Source: JAJVIP01 sp964405835
GTDB taxonomy: Bacteria; Elusimicrobiota; Elusimicrobia; F11
Assembly (NCBI GenBank): GCA_964405835.1
Contig: CAYOPN010000025.1
Location: forward strand, 1-35,686
DNA: 35,686 bases
Direction of reading: 5' to 3'
Shown piece after piece: positions 16,263 through 24,304 of this stretch (within the stretch, counting starts at the first letter, position 1; every line of letters starts with the position of its first letter). A program made the position numbers and the translations under genes. A model generated the notes under the pieces. It was not told where the DNA came from and searched no databases. It was given only the letters and a program-made list of their open reading frames with translations.

Positions 16263-17389
16263 GCGGCGACCACGCGGTTGCGGCCGGTTTGTTTCGCGCG
16301 GTAAAGGGCCCGGTCCGCGCTCCCAATCAACTCTTCGGCGCCCCTCCCATCCTTCGGAAAGTGCGCCAATCCAATACTGACGGTCACGCGCAGGCTGTCA
16401 AACCCCGATGTGATCACTTCCCTCTCAAAACGCTGGCGCAACGCTTCCGCTTTCCTGAGCACACCGCCGGCTTCAGCGCGCGGCAAAAGCACGATGAACT
16501 CTTCCCCGCCGTAACGCCCCACCACGTCCGTCTCATAAAACGATTCGCGCAAAATTTGGCCGACCCTGGTTAACACCGCGTCGCCGGCCGCATGGCCGTG
16601 TCCATCGTTCACCGCTTTAAAATGGTCGATATCGACCATGAGCAGGCTGAATGGCGTGTGGAATACATCGGCGCGCTTTAATTCTTCATTGAGCCGGTCC
16701 ATGAACGGTTGACGCCGCAACGTTCCGGTGAGCCCGTCCTGCCGGGAATGCAATTCCATCTGGTTAAAAAGCAACGCCTTTTCGATGGCCACGCCGAGTT
16801 GGGCGCCCACCTCTTCGGCCGCGTCCAAATGTTCCTGCGTCGATACTTTGTCCGACTTTATGAACAAAAGCCCGCTGCGACGGCGTTCGCCGGCTTTTTC
16901 GGAATAGACCGGCACCGCCTGGATCGGCACAAGCTCCTGGACGTGCGGCGGATGCAGAAGCCCCGCCTGGACAACGCCGATGTCGGAAACGGGAGGTTCC
17001 TTGGCCCAGTTGCCGCGACGCTGCAGTTGGGTCCACGTGCCGCTTTCGTCCTGGGCGTAAAGCAAGAATTCATACGAACCAAAAATTTTCTGGATACCCG
17101 CTGAAAGGCGCGGCGCCATGTCTTTCCACGAAATCGATTCGGCGAGCGATTTTGCGACGCCGTAAATCTGAAGCGATCGCGCTTCTTCCTGTTCGCCCTT
17201 GGCCACTTCCTCTTTGAGGACCATGTGGCGCCGGCGAATAGCCTCGACGCCGACTTTGTTCTTATCGTCAATGTCGCGCTGGAGCGCGCGCGCGCGTTTG
17301 AGCAGGACCCACGCAAAACCGCCCGTCCACAACGCCAAAAATCCCATGTAGGTGGCAAACAAAACATGCGGGGACAATCCCATCGTCAT
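16259..17389 (-). CDS. Diguanylate cyclase: membrane helix, GAF-like sensor, GGDEF
   Basis: A 376-residue protein predicted to make the second messenger c-di-GMP. An N-terminal transmembrane helix lies at about residues 6-28, followed by a charged coiled-coil stretch. A GAF-like domain follows (about 75-205), then a GGDEF domain with RYGGEEF and the conserved DIDHFKAVNDGHGHAAGD. The active-site signature is GGEEF, so it should be catalytic. The position of the product-inhibition RxxD site reads YETD, so feedback inhibition is probably absent. Its start overlaps the stop of the other GGDEF gene (ATGA). It converges with the YqjD-like gene, overlapping it by four bases. What its sensor detects is unknown. 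Confidence 0.92.
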   Translation of the reverse strand: MTMGLSPHVLFATYMGFLALWTGGFAWVLLKRARALQRDIDDKNKVGVEAIRRRHMVLKEEVAKGEQEEARSLQIYGVAKSLAESISWKDMAPRLSAGIQKIFGSYEFLLYAQDESGTWTQLQRRGNWAKEPPVSDIGVVQAGLLHPPHVQELVPIQAVPVYSEKAGERRRSGLLFIKSDKVSTQEHLDAAEEVGAQLGVAIEKALLFNQMELHSRQDGLTGTLRRQPFMDRLNEELKRADVFHTPFSLLMVDIDHFKAVNDGHGHAAGDAVLTRVGQILRESFYETDVVGRYGGEEFIVLLPRAEAGGVLRKAEALRQRFEREVITSGFDSLRVTVSIGLAHFPKDGRGAEELIGSADRALYRAKQTGRNRVVAA

Positions 17390-18480
17390 GCGGCCCTCAT
17401 CTGGACTTGGTTGCGGCCCCCCGCTTTGGCTTTGTAGAGCCGCTGGTCGGCCTGGCGGAACAATTGTTGTCCGCTGGTCGCATCTTCGGGAAATGTCGCC
17501 ACTCCGAAACTGGCCGTGATGCGCAGCGTCTTTCCGGCCACCTCAAAAGTTTGGTCGGCCAAATTCTTGCGTACCTGTTCGGCGACGGCCGCGGCGGCGC
17601 GGTGCGGCGTTTGAAGCAAGAGCACCGCAAATTCTTCTCCGCCATAACGCGCGATGATGTCGACCGGACGGACGCTTTGATCGAGCACATGGGCCAATCC
17701 TTGCAGCACCAAGTCCCCCGCCTGATGGCCGTGCGTGTCATTGATGGATTTGAAATGGTCAACGTCCACCAACACGATGGAGAGCGGTTGGTTGAAGCGG
17801 CTCGCCTCCAGCACCGACTGTTCGAGCTGGTCTTGGAACGCGCGGTGCGTGAGGAGCCCGGTCAAATGGTCGCGGAGCGCCGTTTGCTCAACCTGATGGA
17901 ACAGCACGCAATTGTCCATCGCCAACGATGCCAAGCTGGCCAGGATTTCAAGCAACCGCAAATCGTCCCGCGTGTACGTGTACGTGGCGTCGTTTCCCCC
18001 CACGCGTAGCACGCCGACCACCGCCTGCTGGGCCGAGATCGGCACCGCCATCTGCGGCGGGCCTTTCATCATGTCGCTGGGGACCAGCAACGGCTGGCGC
18101 CGGTTGACCACGTAGGAATCCACGGCATCGGGTTTCTGCCCATACGATATCGTGACCGGTTGGGAAGGAAAAAGCATCTGGGCAATTTGGGTCAGGCGTT
18201 GTTGGATCAACGCGGGATCAAGCAGCGACCCCAAACCCCGCGCCGCTTCCGATAACAGGCGACGTTGTGCGCCGCGTTTTGTGAGCACCGCTTTTTTCTC
18301 TTCGTAAAACGCGATTTCTTGATTGAGCTCGCGGGATTCTTTGGCGGTTTCGTCTCCGACGGCCTTTTGTTGGCGGGAAAGCGTTTTTAAACGGCCGCGG
18401 AGAGTGGTGAGCAAAACAACGGCGGCAATGGTCGCAGCGATGGCGAAGAAGAGAAGGAGTTTCGGGTCAACCGCGCTCAT
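17386..18480 (-). CDS. Diguanylate cyclase: membrane helix, GAF-like sensor, GGDEF with I-site
   Basis: A 364-residue paralogue of the next gene. It has an N-terminal membrane helix (about residues 8-28), a coiled coil (about 33-70), a GAF-like region (about 75-195) and a C-terminal GGDEF domain with DVDHFKSINDTHGHQAGD and ARYGGEEF. RPVD precedes the signature by five residues, matching the RxxD inhibitory site. This copy is therefore expected to be product-inhibited, unlike its neighbour. Its start lies 14 bases inside the end of bioA, so translation is likely coupled to the biotin genes. The overall similarity of the two cyclases suggests a tandem duplication. Confidence 0.92.
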   Translation of the reverse strand: MSAVDPKLLLFFAIAATIAAVVLLTTLRGRLKTLSRQQKAVGDETAKESRELNQEIAFYEEKKAVLTKRGAQRRLLSEAARGLGSLLDPALIQQRLTQIAQMLFPSQPVTISYGQKPDAVDSYVVNRRQPLLVPSDMMKGPPQMAVPISAQQAVVGVLRVGGNDATYTYTRDDLRLLEILASLASLAMDNCVLFHQVEQTALRDHLTGLLTHRAFQDQLEQSVLEASRFNQPLSIVLVDVDHFKSINDTHGHQAGDLVLQGLAHVLDQSVRPVDIIARYGGEEFAVLLLQTPHRAAAAVAEQVRKNLADQTFEVAGKTLRITASFGVATFPEDATSGQQLFRQADQRLYKAKAGGRNQVQMRAA

Positions 18481-19864
18481 GAAGGAGGACGCCTTTGAGC
18501 TTCCTCACCACGCGACGCAGGTCGTTGTCCGAAATAATCGGCGGCGGCATGATCACAACCACATTTCCGAGCGGACGAAGCCATATTCCGCTTTGAAGCA
18601 GTTGTTTGCACACGCGCGCGCCGATCCTTTTGGCCGAGACCAATTCGACGCCGGCCATAAGACCGGCCTGGCGGACGCTCCCGACGATCGGGAGGGAGAG
18701 GAGGCTCTGGAGTTCATCCTTCAAAATATGAGCGTTCCGACGCGTTTTTTCAATGAGTTTGCTGCGTTCGATTAGGTTCAAATTGGCCCGCGCCACGGCG
18801 CATCCGAGCGGGTGGGCGGTGTAGCTATGCCCGTGGAAAAACGTTTTGAACTTTTCGTAGGGCGCGCGGAACGCGCGGAACACTTTTTCCGTGGTCATCG
18901 TGACCGCGAGCGGCGTGTAACCGCCGGTAAGTCCCTTGGCCAGGCAAAGCAGGTCGGGAGAAACATTCTCCTGTTCGCACGCAAACAAAGAACCGGTGCG
19001 GCAGAAACCAGTGGCCACTTCATCGGCGATCATCAGCGTGTTGTGTTGGGTCAAAAGGCGTCTAAAACCGGCCACGTAACCGGGCGGCATCGAAATCATC
19101 CCACCCGCGCCCTGCATTACCGGCTCGATGATGCCGGCCGCAATCCGGCCCCGCCGTTTTTTCAGGATTTTATCGACGGAACCCAGGCATTCCCACCGGC
19201 AGCCGGTCTCCGCGCGTTTGTCCCCCGGTTTCGGGACAATGGAGGTCTTTTCTCCCAATCGAAACCGGTTCCGAACTTTCTTTTTATTGAACGGGCAGCG
19301 CACACAGGCCGGCGCCATCGCGAAATGAGTTTTGAACAGCAACGGTTTGAATTTGGAATGGAAAGCGCCCACGCCGCCAACCGAGACTGCCCCAATCGTA
19401 TCGCCGTGATACGACCCCTTCAGCGCCAGAAATTCCGGACGTGGCTTCCCCTGCTCGATCCAATACTGAAAAGCCATTTTGAGCGACGCCTCAACGGCCG
19501 TCGCTCCGTTGTCCGAATAGAAAGATCGCCTCAACCCCCTGGGAGCGAGGCGAGCCAGGTCGCGTCCCAATTCAATGGCGGGAACATGCGAAAGTCCGAG
19601 GAAAGTGGAGTGGGCTATTTTGGAGAGCTGCTCGCGGACGGCGCGGTCGAGCACCGGATGCCGGTGGCCGTGAATGTTCACCCAGAGCGATGAAACACCG
19701 TCGATATAACGTTTGCCGGTGATGTCGGTGAACGTTGCGCCTTTACCGGACGCGACAATAATGGGCGACGACTTCTCCCATTCGTACTGCTGCGTGAATG
19801 GGTGCCAGAGAAAATCTTTGTCCCAGCGGGCGTACCGCCGGTTTATTGCGGCTTTTCCAGCCAT
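18467..19864 (-). CDS. bioA: Adenosylmethionine-8-amino-7-oxononanoate aminotransferase BioA, with an expanded Cys-rich loop
   Basis: A 465-residue PLP enzyme converting KAPA to DAPA with SAM as amino donor, the third step of biotin ring assembly. It shows WHPFTQQ near residue 20, YSDNGATAVE, SYHGDT, D281 in IADEVATGF and the PLP lysine K310 in CLAKGLTGGY. Many BioA proteins have a short CxRCP...C...C loop. Here C187, C190, C222 and C226 are kept, but about 25 extra residues (193-219) are inserted, and the DNA under part of it contains a 7-bp inverted repeat (19218-19239). It overlaps the hydrolase gene upstream by 22 bases and the cyclase gene downstream by 14. Confidence 0.95.
   Translation of the reverse strand: MAGKAAINRRYARWDKDFLWHPFTQQYEWEKSSPIIVASGKGATFTDITGKRYIDGVSSLWVNIHGHRHPVLDRAVREQLSKIAHSTFLGLSHVPAIELGRDLARLAPRGLRRSFYSDNGATAVEASLKMAFQYWIEQGKPRPEFLALKGSYHGDTIGAVSVGGVGAFHSKFKPLLFKTHFAMAPACVRCPFNKKKVRNRFRLGEKTSIVPKPGDKRAETGCRWECLGSVDKILKKRRGRIAAGIIEPVMQGAGGMISMPPGYVAGFRRLLTQHNTLMIADEVATGFCRTGSLFACEQENVSPDLLCLAKGLTGGYTPLAVTMTTEKVFRAFRAPYEKFKTFFHGHSYTAHPLGCAVARANLNLIERSKLIEKTRRNAHILKDELQSLLSLPIVGSVRQAGLMAGVELVSAKRIGARVCKQLLQSGIWLRPLGNVVVIMPPPIISDNDLRRVVRKLKGVLLHERG
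19218..19239. repeat. Short inverted repeat under the extra BioA loop
   Basis: TTGTCCC and GGGACAA form a 7-bp stem with an 8-base loop, inside the part of bioA that codes for residues absent from ordinary BioA (VPKPGDK region). It may be a decayed palindromic insertion of a third type, but one short stem is weak evidence. Confidence 0.35.
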
Positions 19865-20496
19865 TGGGTGATCCGGTCGAGAAGGGCTTCGTCAAACATT
19901 TGCACACCATGGCCGGGCTTCGTGCTCACCAGCAAGCGCGCTTTTTTTGCGGAAGGGACCAAACGGTTGCAACTTTGATAGGCGTAACCATCGGCGGGAT
20001 GAGCGATAAACAGCATCGGCACGGCAATTGTGGGCACAACATTTTCGACGTCGAGTCCCTGATAATTCATTCCCGGCGATAACAGAATAATATTGCGGCC
20101 GTTTTTTGTGAGCGACGCGTATTTCAAACAAACATTGGCGCCGAGACTGGCGCCCGCAAGCGCAACAGTTTCACGCTTGATGCCTTTCCCTTCGAGGAAA
20201 CGGATGGCGGCCCCCATATCGTCCACCAATTTCTGCCAGGGCGTGCCGGCCGGACGCGCGTCGTACGCCAAAACGCCGTCGCCGCGCTTGACCAGCAGTT
20301 CTATGAGCGGTTGCCATTCCTCTTTAACCGAAGCGAGCCCATGGTGCATGATCACGGTGGGTTTATCGGCGGAGGGTTTCGAATAAATCGCGTTCAAGGT
20401 GGCGCCTTCCGGCGTGCGGAACGACACCTTTTCGGCGGCAGCAAAAGAACAGACAGGAAGCAAAAGGAGCATTCCCGCCAAAGCGGGACGAATCAC
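19843..20496 (-). CDS. Alpha/beta hydrolase within the biotin operon (predicted exported; candidate BioH-like role)
   Basis: A 217-residue alpha/beta hydrolase. The nucleophile elbow is GASLG, the likely acid is Asp in IAHPADG, the likely base is His in KPGHGVQ, and an HHGLA segment supplies the oxyanion side. It starts at GTG 20496, overlapping the bioD stop (GTGA). A second candidate is the ATG nine codons on. The N-terminus (RPALAGMLLLLPVCSFAAAE) looks like a signal peptide, so the product is predicted to leave the cytoplasm. Its place between bioD and bioA is where BioH/BioG/BioK-type pimeloyl-ACP methyl ester esterases can be found. Those work in the cytoplasm, so the signal peptide argues against that role. 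Part of the signal sequence is a short TCCCGC/GCGGGA hairpin. Confidence 0.75.
   Translation of the reverse strand: MIRPALAGMLLLLPVCSFAAAEKVSFRTPEGATLNAIYSKPSADKPTVIMHHGLASVKEEWQPLIELLVKRGDGVLAYDARPAGTPWQKLVDDMGAAIRFLEGKGIKRETVALAGASLGANVCLKYASLTKNGRNIILLSPGMNYQGLDVENVVPTIAVPMLFIAHPADGYAYQSCNRLVPSAKKARLLVSTKPGHGVQMFDEALLDRITQWLEKPQ
20473..20488. repeat. Half-element hairpin in the hydrolase start region
   Basis: TCCCGC-CAAA-GCGGGA, a 6-bp stem with a 4-base loop, resembles one arm of the family B repeat. It encodes RPALAG, followed by the second possible start Met. The DsbD signal peptide has the same feature (IPAFAGM), also encoded by a repeat arm. Confidence 0.5.
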
Positions 20497-21215
20497 GGGA
20501 GGTTGGGCCAGTTGAAGAGGCCGTTTTTGGTGAGGAGGCGGGCCAGCGTGTCGAACTCGGACACAAAGGCCGGCTTGTGCGGGATGACCATCACTTTGCG
20601 GTCCAAAATTTTACGCAACACAGCGGGATTGGTTTGTTCGGCGCGGGTTTTTCCCTTGTAGTTGTTAATGATCACGCCGGCGAGCGGAATACCGTTCCGT
20701 TTTAGTTCACGAACAGTCAACAACGTGTGGTTGAGCGTCCCCAGGTCCGGATGCGCAACGACAATGGCGGCAAGTTTCATGCGAACAATCAGGTCCGAGA
20801 CGAAGAAATCCCGTTTGAGGGGCACCAGAAGACCGCCCACACCTTCCACGACCAAGAACGAATGCCGGCGACACAGTTCTTTGTAGGCCACCATCACGCG
20901 GTCCAAATCGATGTTTTTCTTTTCGAGGCGGGCGGCGGGCCAAGGGGCCATGGCGGCCTTAAAACAAATGGGGTTGATGAGGTCGAGGGAATCGCTGGTG
21001 GCGGCGGCTTGGCGGAGATGGAGGGCATCTTCAGAGATCCAGCGCTGACGCCCGCCGGGTTCGCGGCGCGGGTCGCCCCAGGTCGCGAATGGTTTCATGA
21101 CGCCGACGTTAAACCCTTTATGGAGCAAAGCGCGCGCAATACCGCCGGAAATGATGGTTTTTCCGCAATCGGTATCGGTGCCGGTGATGAAGACCCCATT
21201 AACTTGCCTGGACAA
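20493..21215 (-). CDS. bioD: Dethiobiotin synthetase BioD (TTG start)
   Basis: A 240-residue ATP-dependent carboxylase closing the ureido ring of dethiobiotin. It has the P-loop GTDTDCGKT near residue 12, VMKPFATWGD, EGVGGLLVPL, and VVAHPDLGTLNHTLLT. I place the start at TTG 21215, not at the upstream in-frame ATG (21236). AAGGAGG lies at 21221-21227, five bases before the TTG, and would be inside the coding sequence with the ATG. The gene then overlaps bioF by 17 bases and the hydrolase by four. The product acts after BioA in the cytoplasm. Confidence 0.95.
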   Translation of the reverse strand: MSRQVNGVFITGTDTDCGKTIISGGIARALLHKGFNVGVMKPFATWGDPRREPGGRQRWISEDALHLRQAAATSDSLDLINPICFKAAMAPWPAARLEKKNIDLDRVMVAYKELCRRHSFLVVEGVGGLLVPLKRDFFVSDLIVRMKLAAIVVAHPDLGTLNHTLLTVRELKRNGIPLAGVIINNYKGKTRAEQTNPAVLRKILDRKVMVIPHKPAFVSEFDTLARLLTKNGLFNWPNLP

Positions 21216-22335
21216 GTTTGCCTCCTTTAAAAGCATGGACCAGCGCGCTCACGTTGTTAAGAACGGATTGTGATATCGACAAGCGGACCCGGCCCTCGCC
21301 GATGGGAACCGTCGGAGGGCGGATGGAAGGTACAAAAAAACCCTGGGACAATAAATAATCCGACATGGTTTTCGTGGCGTCGATGGAACCGGTCATGACC
21401 GGAATGATTTGCGATGAGCTCTGCAGGCAGTTGTAACCCATCGCGGCCAACGCGGCGCGGAAATCCTGCGCGGTTTTCTGGAGCTCCGCACGATCGTGTT
21501 CCATATGCGGCAAAAGCCGGAGCGCGGCCAGCGCGGCCGAAGCGAGCGCGGGCGCCAGCGCGGTCGTGTAGGCAAGCGAACGGCAGCGCGACACCAATAA
21601 ATCAATCAACGTCTTCGATCCCGCCACAAAACCACCCTGGCTTCCCAGCGTTTTCGAAAGCGTACCCACGTGCACATCGATGTCCGCCAACACGCCCGTT
21701 TCGGCGGCCAGCCCTTTTCCGTCGGGGCCGATCACGCCCAGCGAATGCGCTTCATCGACATAGAGCCACGCGTCAAACGTTTTGGCGAGGCGGGACAATT
21801 CTTTGAGCGGCGGCCGGTCGCCATCCATTGAGAAGATGCCTTCGGTGATGATGAGCGCGCGGCGCCCTTTCGTCCGTTGTTTGTTTAACCGCGCTTCCAA
21901 ATCATTTGCGTCATTGTGGTCAAACGCCGAGAACGCGGCGCCCGACAGACGGACGCCGTCGATTATCGACGCGTGCGAGAGCCGGTCAAAGAAGACGATG
22001 TCTTGCGCCGACACGAGCGCCGGGATGATGCCCGTGTTCGCGTGGTAACCCGAACTGAACACGAGCGCGACCTCTTTCGATAAAAACGCGGCCAGCGCTT
22101 TTTCCAATTCCGTGTGCGGTGTCACGGTGCCGGCCAAAAGCCGGGACGCGGCACCGCCGGCGCCGAATTGCTGCAGCGCTTCCACCGCGGCGTTCACGAC
22201 CTTCGGATGGACGGAAAGGCCCAGATAATCGTTGGAAGAAAAGTTAAACAGCCCGGATTGATCACGGTTGCGCAGCGCGCGCGCGAGGCCTTTTGAGTGC
22301 AGCTCGGCCAATTCTTTTTCGAGATCGTTCTTCAT
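21199..22335 (-). CDS. bioF: 8-amino-7-oxononanoate synthase BioF
   Basis: A 378-residue PLP enzyme of the alpha-oxoamine synthase family, condensing pimeloyl-ACP/CoA with alanine to KAPA. Motifs are NFSSNDYLGLS, GAGGAASRLLAGT, SGYHANTG, the cofactor-contacting VDEAHSLGVIG, and the PLP lysine near residue 228 in VGTLSKTLGSQGGF. The start is ATG 22335, which overlaps the ketosynthase stop (ATGA); a longer in-frame extension to 22446 lies inside that gene and is rejected. It is the first committed ring-assembly step, directly after the ketosynthase and reductase genes that could build its acyl substrate. Confidence 0.96.
   Translation of the reverse strand: MKNDLEKELAELHSKGLARALRNRDQSGLFNFSSNDYLGLSVHPKVVNAAVEALQQFGAGGAASRLLAGTVTPHTELEKALAAFLSKEVALVFSSGYHANTGIIPALVSAQDIVFFDRLSHASIIDGVRLSGAAFSAFDHNDANDLEARLNKQRTKGRRALIITEGIFSMDGDRPPLKELSRLAKTFDAWLYVDEAHSLGVIGPDGKGLAAETGVLADIDVHVGTLSKTLGSQGGFVAGSKTLIDLLVSRCRSLAYTTALAPALASAALAALRLLPHMEHDRAELQKTAQDFRAALAAMGYNCLQSSSQIIPVMTGSIDATKTMSDYLLSQGFFVPSIRPPTVPIGEGRVRLSISQSVLNNVSALVHAFKGGKLVQAS
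21221..21227 (-). promoter_or_regulatory. Ribosome binding site deciding the bioD TTG start
   Basis: AAGGAGG, read on the minus strand, stands five bases before TTG 21215, inside the end of bioF. It lies downstream of the alternative ATG at 21236, so it can only serve the TTG. Confidence 0.7.
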
Positions 22336-23582
22336 ATTTTTCCGAAATGCACGGCGCCCATCTGTCCGCCGAAACCATACGACAAAGACATCGTCGAGGA
22401 CATGAGTGTTTGGCGCGTCCCTCCGGAAACGTAATCCAAATCGCATTCCGGATCTCGCTCTGTGAGGTTCAGCGTGGGCGGCGCCGCTTGGTCGCGCAAC
22501 GCTAAAACCGCGAACGCTGCTTCCACCGCGCCGGCCGCGCCGAGCAGATGGCCCGTCGCCGCTTTGGTGGAGCTAACCGGCACCGCCTTCGCTTTTTCCC
22601 CCAGCGCTTTTTTGATGCCACGCGTTTCCGTCAAATCGTTGAACAACGTGCCGGTACCATGCGCGTTGATGTACCCCGGCGCTCCGGAACCTCCGAGGCA
22701 TTGTTTGATGAGGGCCGCGACCGAATCGCCGTCCGGGTCGAAACGCAAAATATCGGACGGGCTCTGACGCATCACCGCGTTCAAGAGCTTTGCTAGCGGC
22801 GTCTTCCCGCGAGCACGTACCGAACGCTCGCTTTCAAGCACCATCACCGCGGCACCCTCCCCCATCACAAACCCGGTGCGGTGTCTGTCGAACGGGCGCG
22901 GCCCCTTTTCATCGGCTAGCACGCCCATCTGTTGAAAACCGGCGCGATAAAATTCGTTCAAACTGGATTCGGCCGCGCCAACGAGAACAATGTCGCACAA
23001 CCCCGCACTGATCCATTGCGCGCCCGCTTGAATGGAAGCGATGCCCGTCGCGCAAGCGGCCACGAGATTGGCGGTGGGGCCTTCCAATCTAAATTCGCGT
23101 TGAACAACCGATTCGGCAGACCAACCAAAAAAAGAGGAAAAGAGCAGCTCCGTTTCCAAAAAAAACCCAGTCCCCCTCCCCGCAAGGGGAGGGGATAGGG
23201 GTGGGGTCAAACCGGAGCGCTCGCTTCGGTTCTGCCCCACCCCTGCCCCCTCCCCGTTGGGGAGGGGAACAGTGTTTTTTGGGAAACCAGGTATTTCAAA
23301 TACAAGCGGTTTGCTTTGGCTGACGGCGCAGCCGATGTTCCGGCCTTTTAATTGGGTGGGATCAAAGCCGGCGTCGCGGAGCGCTTCTTCGGCGGCGAGC
23401 AGCGCGAAGTCGCCCATGCGCGAACGCGCTCCGTTCAGGGAGAAATCGAACACGCGCGCCTCAAGTCCGGCACTGGTGCGTTGAACGGCGGTTTTTCCGT
23501 TGAGGAGACCCGTCCAGGTTTTCTCACGCGATGCACCTAGCGGGGTGACGATGCCGATGCCGGAAACAACGATACCGTTCAC
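22332..23582 (-). CDS. FabF-like 3-oxoacyl-ACP synthase in the biotin operon, with an in-frame repeat insertion
   Basis: A 416-residue condensing enzyme of the KAS I/II family. The catalytic Cys-His-His set is intact: C177 in VAACATG, H308 in NAHGTGT and H345 in STKAATGHLLGAAG, with K340. It starts at GTG 23582, overlapping the reductase stop (GTGA). Residues 106-137 are encoded by a 96-bp palindromic repeat (exactly 32 codons), giving a Pro/Gly-rich loop before the active-site cysteine. Without it the protein would be about 384 residues, a little shorter than FabF (413). Its place between the reductase and bioF suggests it makes the pimeloyl chain, or a step of it, but substrate specificity is not visible. 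Confidence 0.9.
   Translation of the reverse strand: MNGIVVSGIGIVTPLGASREKTWTGLLNGKTAVQRTSAGLEARVFDFSLNGARSRMGDFALLAAEEALRDAGFDPTQLKGRNIGCAVSQSKPLVFEIPGFPKNTVPLPNGEGAGVGQNRSERSGLTPPLSPPLAGRGTGFFLETELLFSSFFGWSAESVVQREFRLEGPTANLVAACATGIASIQAGAQWISAGLCDIVLVGAAESSLNEFYRAGFQQMGVLADEKGPRPFDRHRTGFVMGEGAAVMVLESERSVRARGKTPLAKLLNAVMRQSPSDILRFDPDGDSVAALIKQCLGGSGAPGYINAHGTGTLFNDLTETRGIKKALGEKAKAVPVSSTKAATGHLLGAAGAVEAAFAVLALRDQAAPPTLNLTERDPECDLDYVSGGTRQTLMSSTMSLSYGFGGQMGAVHFGKI
23172..23267. repeat. Family A palindromic element inside the ketosynthase gene
   Basis: A 96-bp element. Each end is a hairpin (CCCCTCCCC-gcaa-GGGGAGGGG at the left, CCCCTCCCC-gtt-GGGGAGGGG at the right) with a GGGGTGGGG or CCCCACCCC block pointing inward. 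The centre is an AACCGGAGCG/CGCTTCGGTT hairpin (9 of 10 pairs). The arms are near-perfect inverted copies. It is read in frame as 32 residues of the ketosynthase. The order hairpin-G block-centre-C block-hairpin is the same as at the DUF559 locus. Confidence 0.92.
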
Positions 23583-24304
23583 AGGATCCTCGATTCAAAC
23601 GCGAACACTTGGCCCGTGACGGTCTTAAGCTTCGTGATGGCGACCGCAAAGGACGCCATTTCATCGCGGTTGGGCATGTCGGAAAGCAAATGCTGCGCAC
23701 GGATCTCTTTTTCAGCCTTGCCCCAGTAATCTTTATTGAGATCGGTCACATGGAAACCCGGCAGGATCGCGTTTGCGCGGATGTTGTTTGCACCTTCTTC
23801 GATCGCGATTGATTTCGTGAGCGTGACGACGCCCGCTTTTGCCGCCGCGTAATTGCCGCCGCCCCGCGCGCCGCGCGAAGCGATGTAAGACGCCACATTC
23901 AAAATACTTCCGCCCTTTTGCCCGCGCATGACCGGGATCGCGGCTCGGCAAACATAAAAAGGGCCGTCCAAATTTACCGTCATCACATCGCGCCATTCGT
24001 CGTCGGACATTTTCGCGATGGTACGGTTGCGTACGTTGCCGGCGTTATTGATCAGCACGTCAATGCGGCCCATTTCGGAAGCGGCTTTTTTGATCATCAC
24101 GTTAACGGCGGAGGAGGAGCCCACGTCCGCTTTAAACAAAAACGTTTTGGACCCCATTTTTTTTATTTCGGCGGCGAGCGCGGAAGCGTCCGCTTCAGAG
24201 GAATTGTAATGGATGCCGACGGTGAAACCGTCCTTTGCGAAGGCGAGTGCCATGGCACGGCCCAATCCACGGGCGGCGCCGGTGATGAGGACAGTCGAAG
24301 ACAT
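23579..24304 (-). CDS. FabG-like 3-oxoacyl-ACP reductase in the biotin operon
   Basis: A 241-residue short-chain dehydrogenase. It has the NAD(P)-binding TGAARGLG near residue 9, the structural NNAG motif at about 86-89, and the catalytic S139, Y152 and K156 (NYAAAK). Length and motifs fit FabG-type ketoreductases. It starts one base inside the bioB stop (TGATG) and overlaps the ketosynthase (GTGA). Paired with that enzyme, it would reduce the 3-keto group during elongation of a pimeloyl precursor. No dehydratase or enoyl reductase is present here, so those would come from general fatty acid synthesis. Confidence 0.9.
   Translation of the reverse strand: MSSTVLITGAARGLGRAMALAFAKDGFTVGIHYNSSEADASALAAEIKKMGSKTFLFKADVGSSSAVNVMIKKAASEMGRIDVLINNAGNVRNRTIAKMSDDEWRDVMTVNLDGPFYVCRAAIPVMRGQKGGSILNVASYIASRGARGGGNYAAAKAGVVTLTKSIAIEEGANNIRANAILPGFHVTDLNKDYWGKAEKEIRAQHLLSDMPNRDEMASFAVAITKLKTVTGQVFAFESRIL

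Noticed and set aside
18812..19693. A 293-residue open frame opposite bioA
   Set aside because: It mirrors BioA codons, with no family features or ribosome binding site.
22336..22446. N-terminal extension of BioF
   Set aside because: It is Arg-rich, lies inside the ketosynthase gene, and the ATGA overlap start at 22335 fits the operon pattern.
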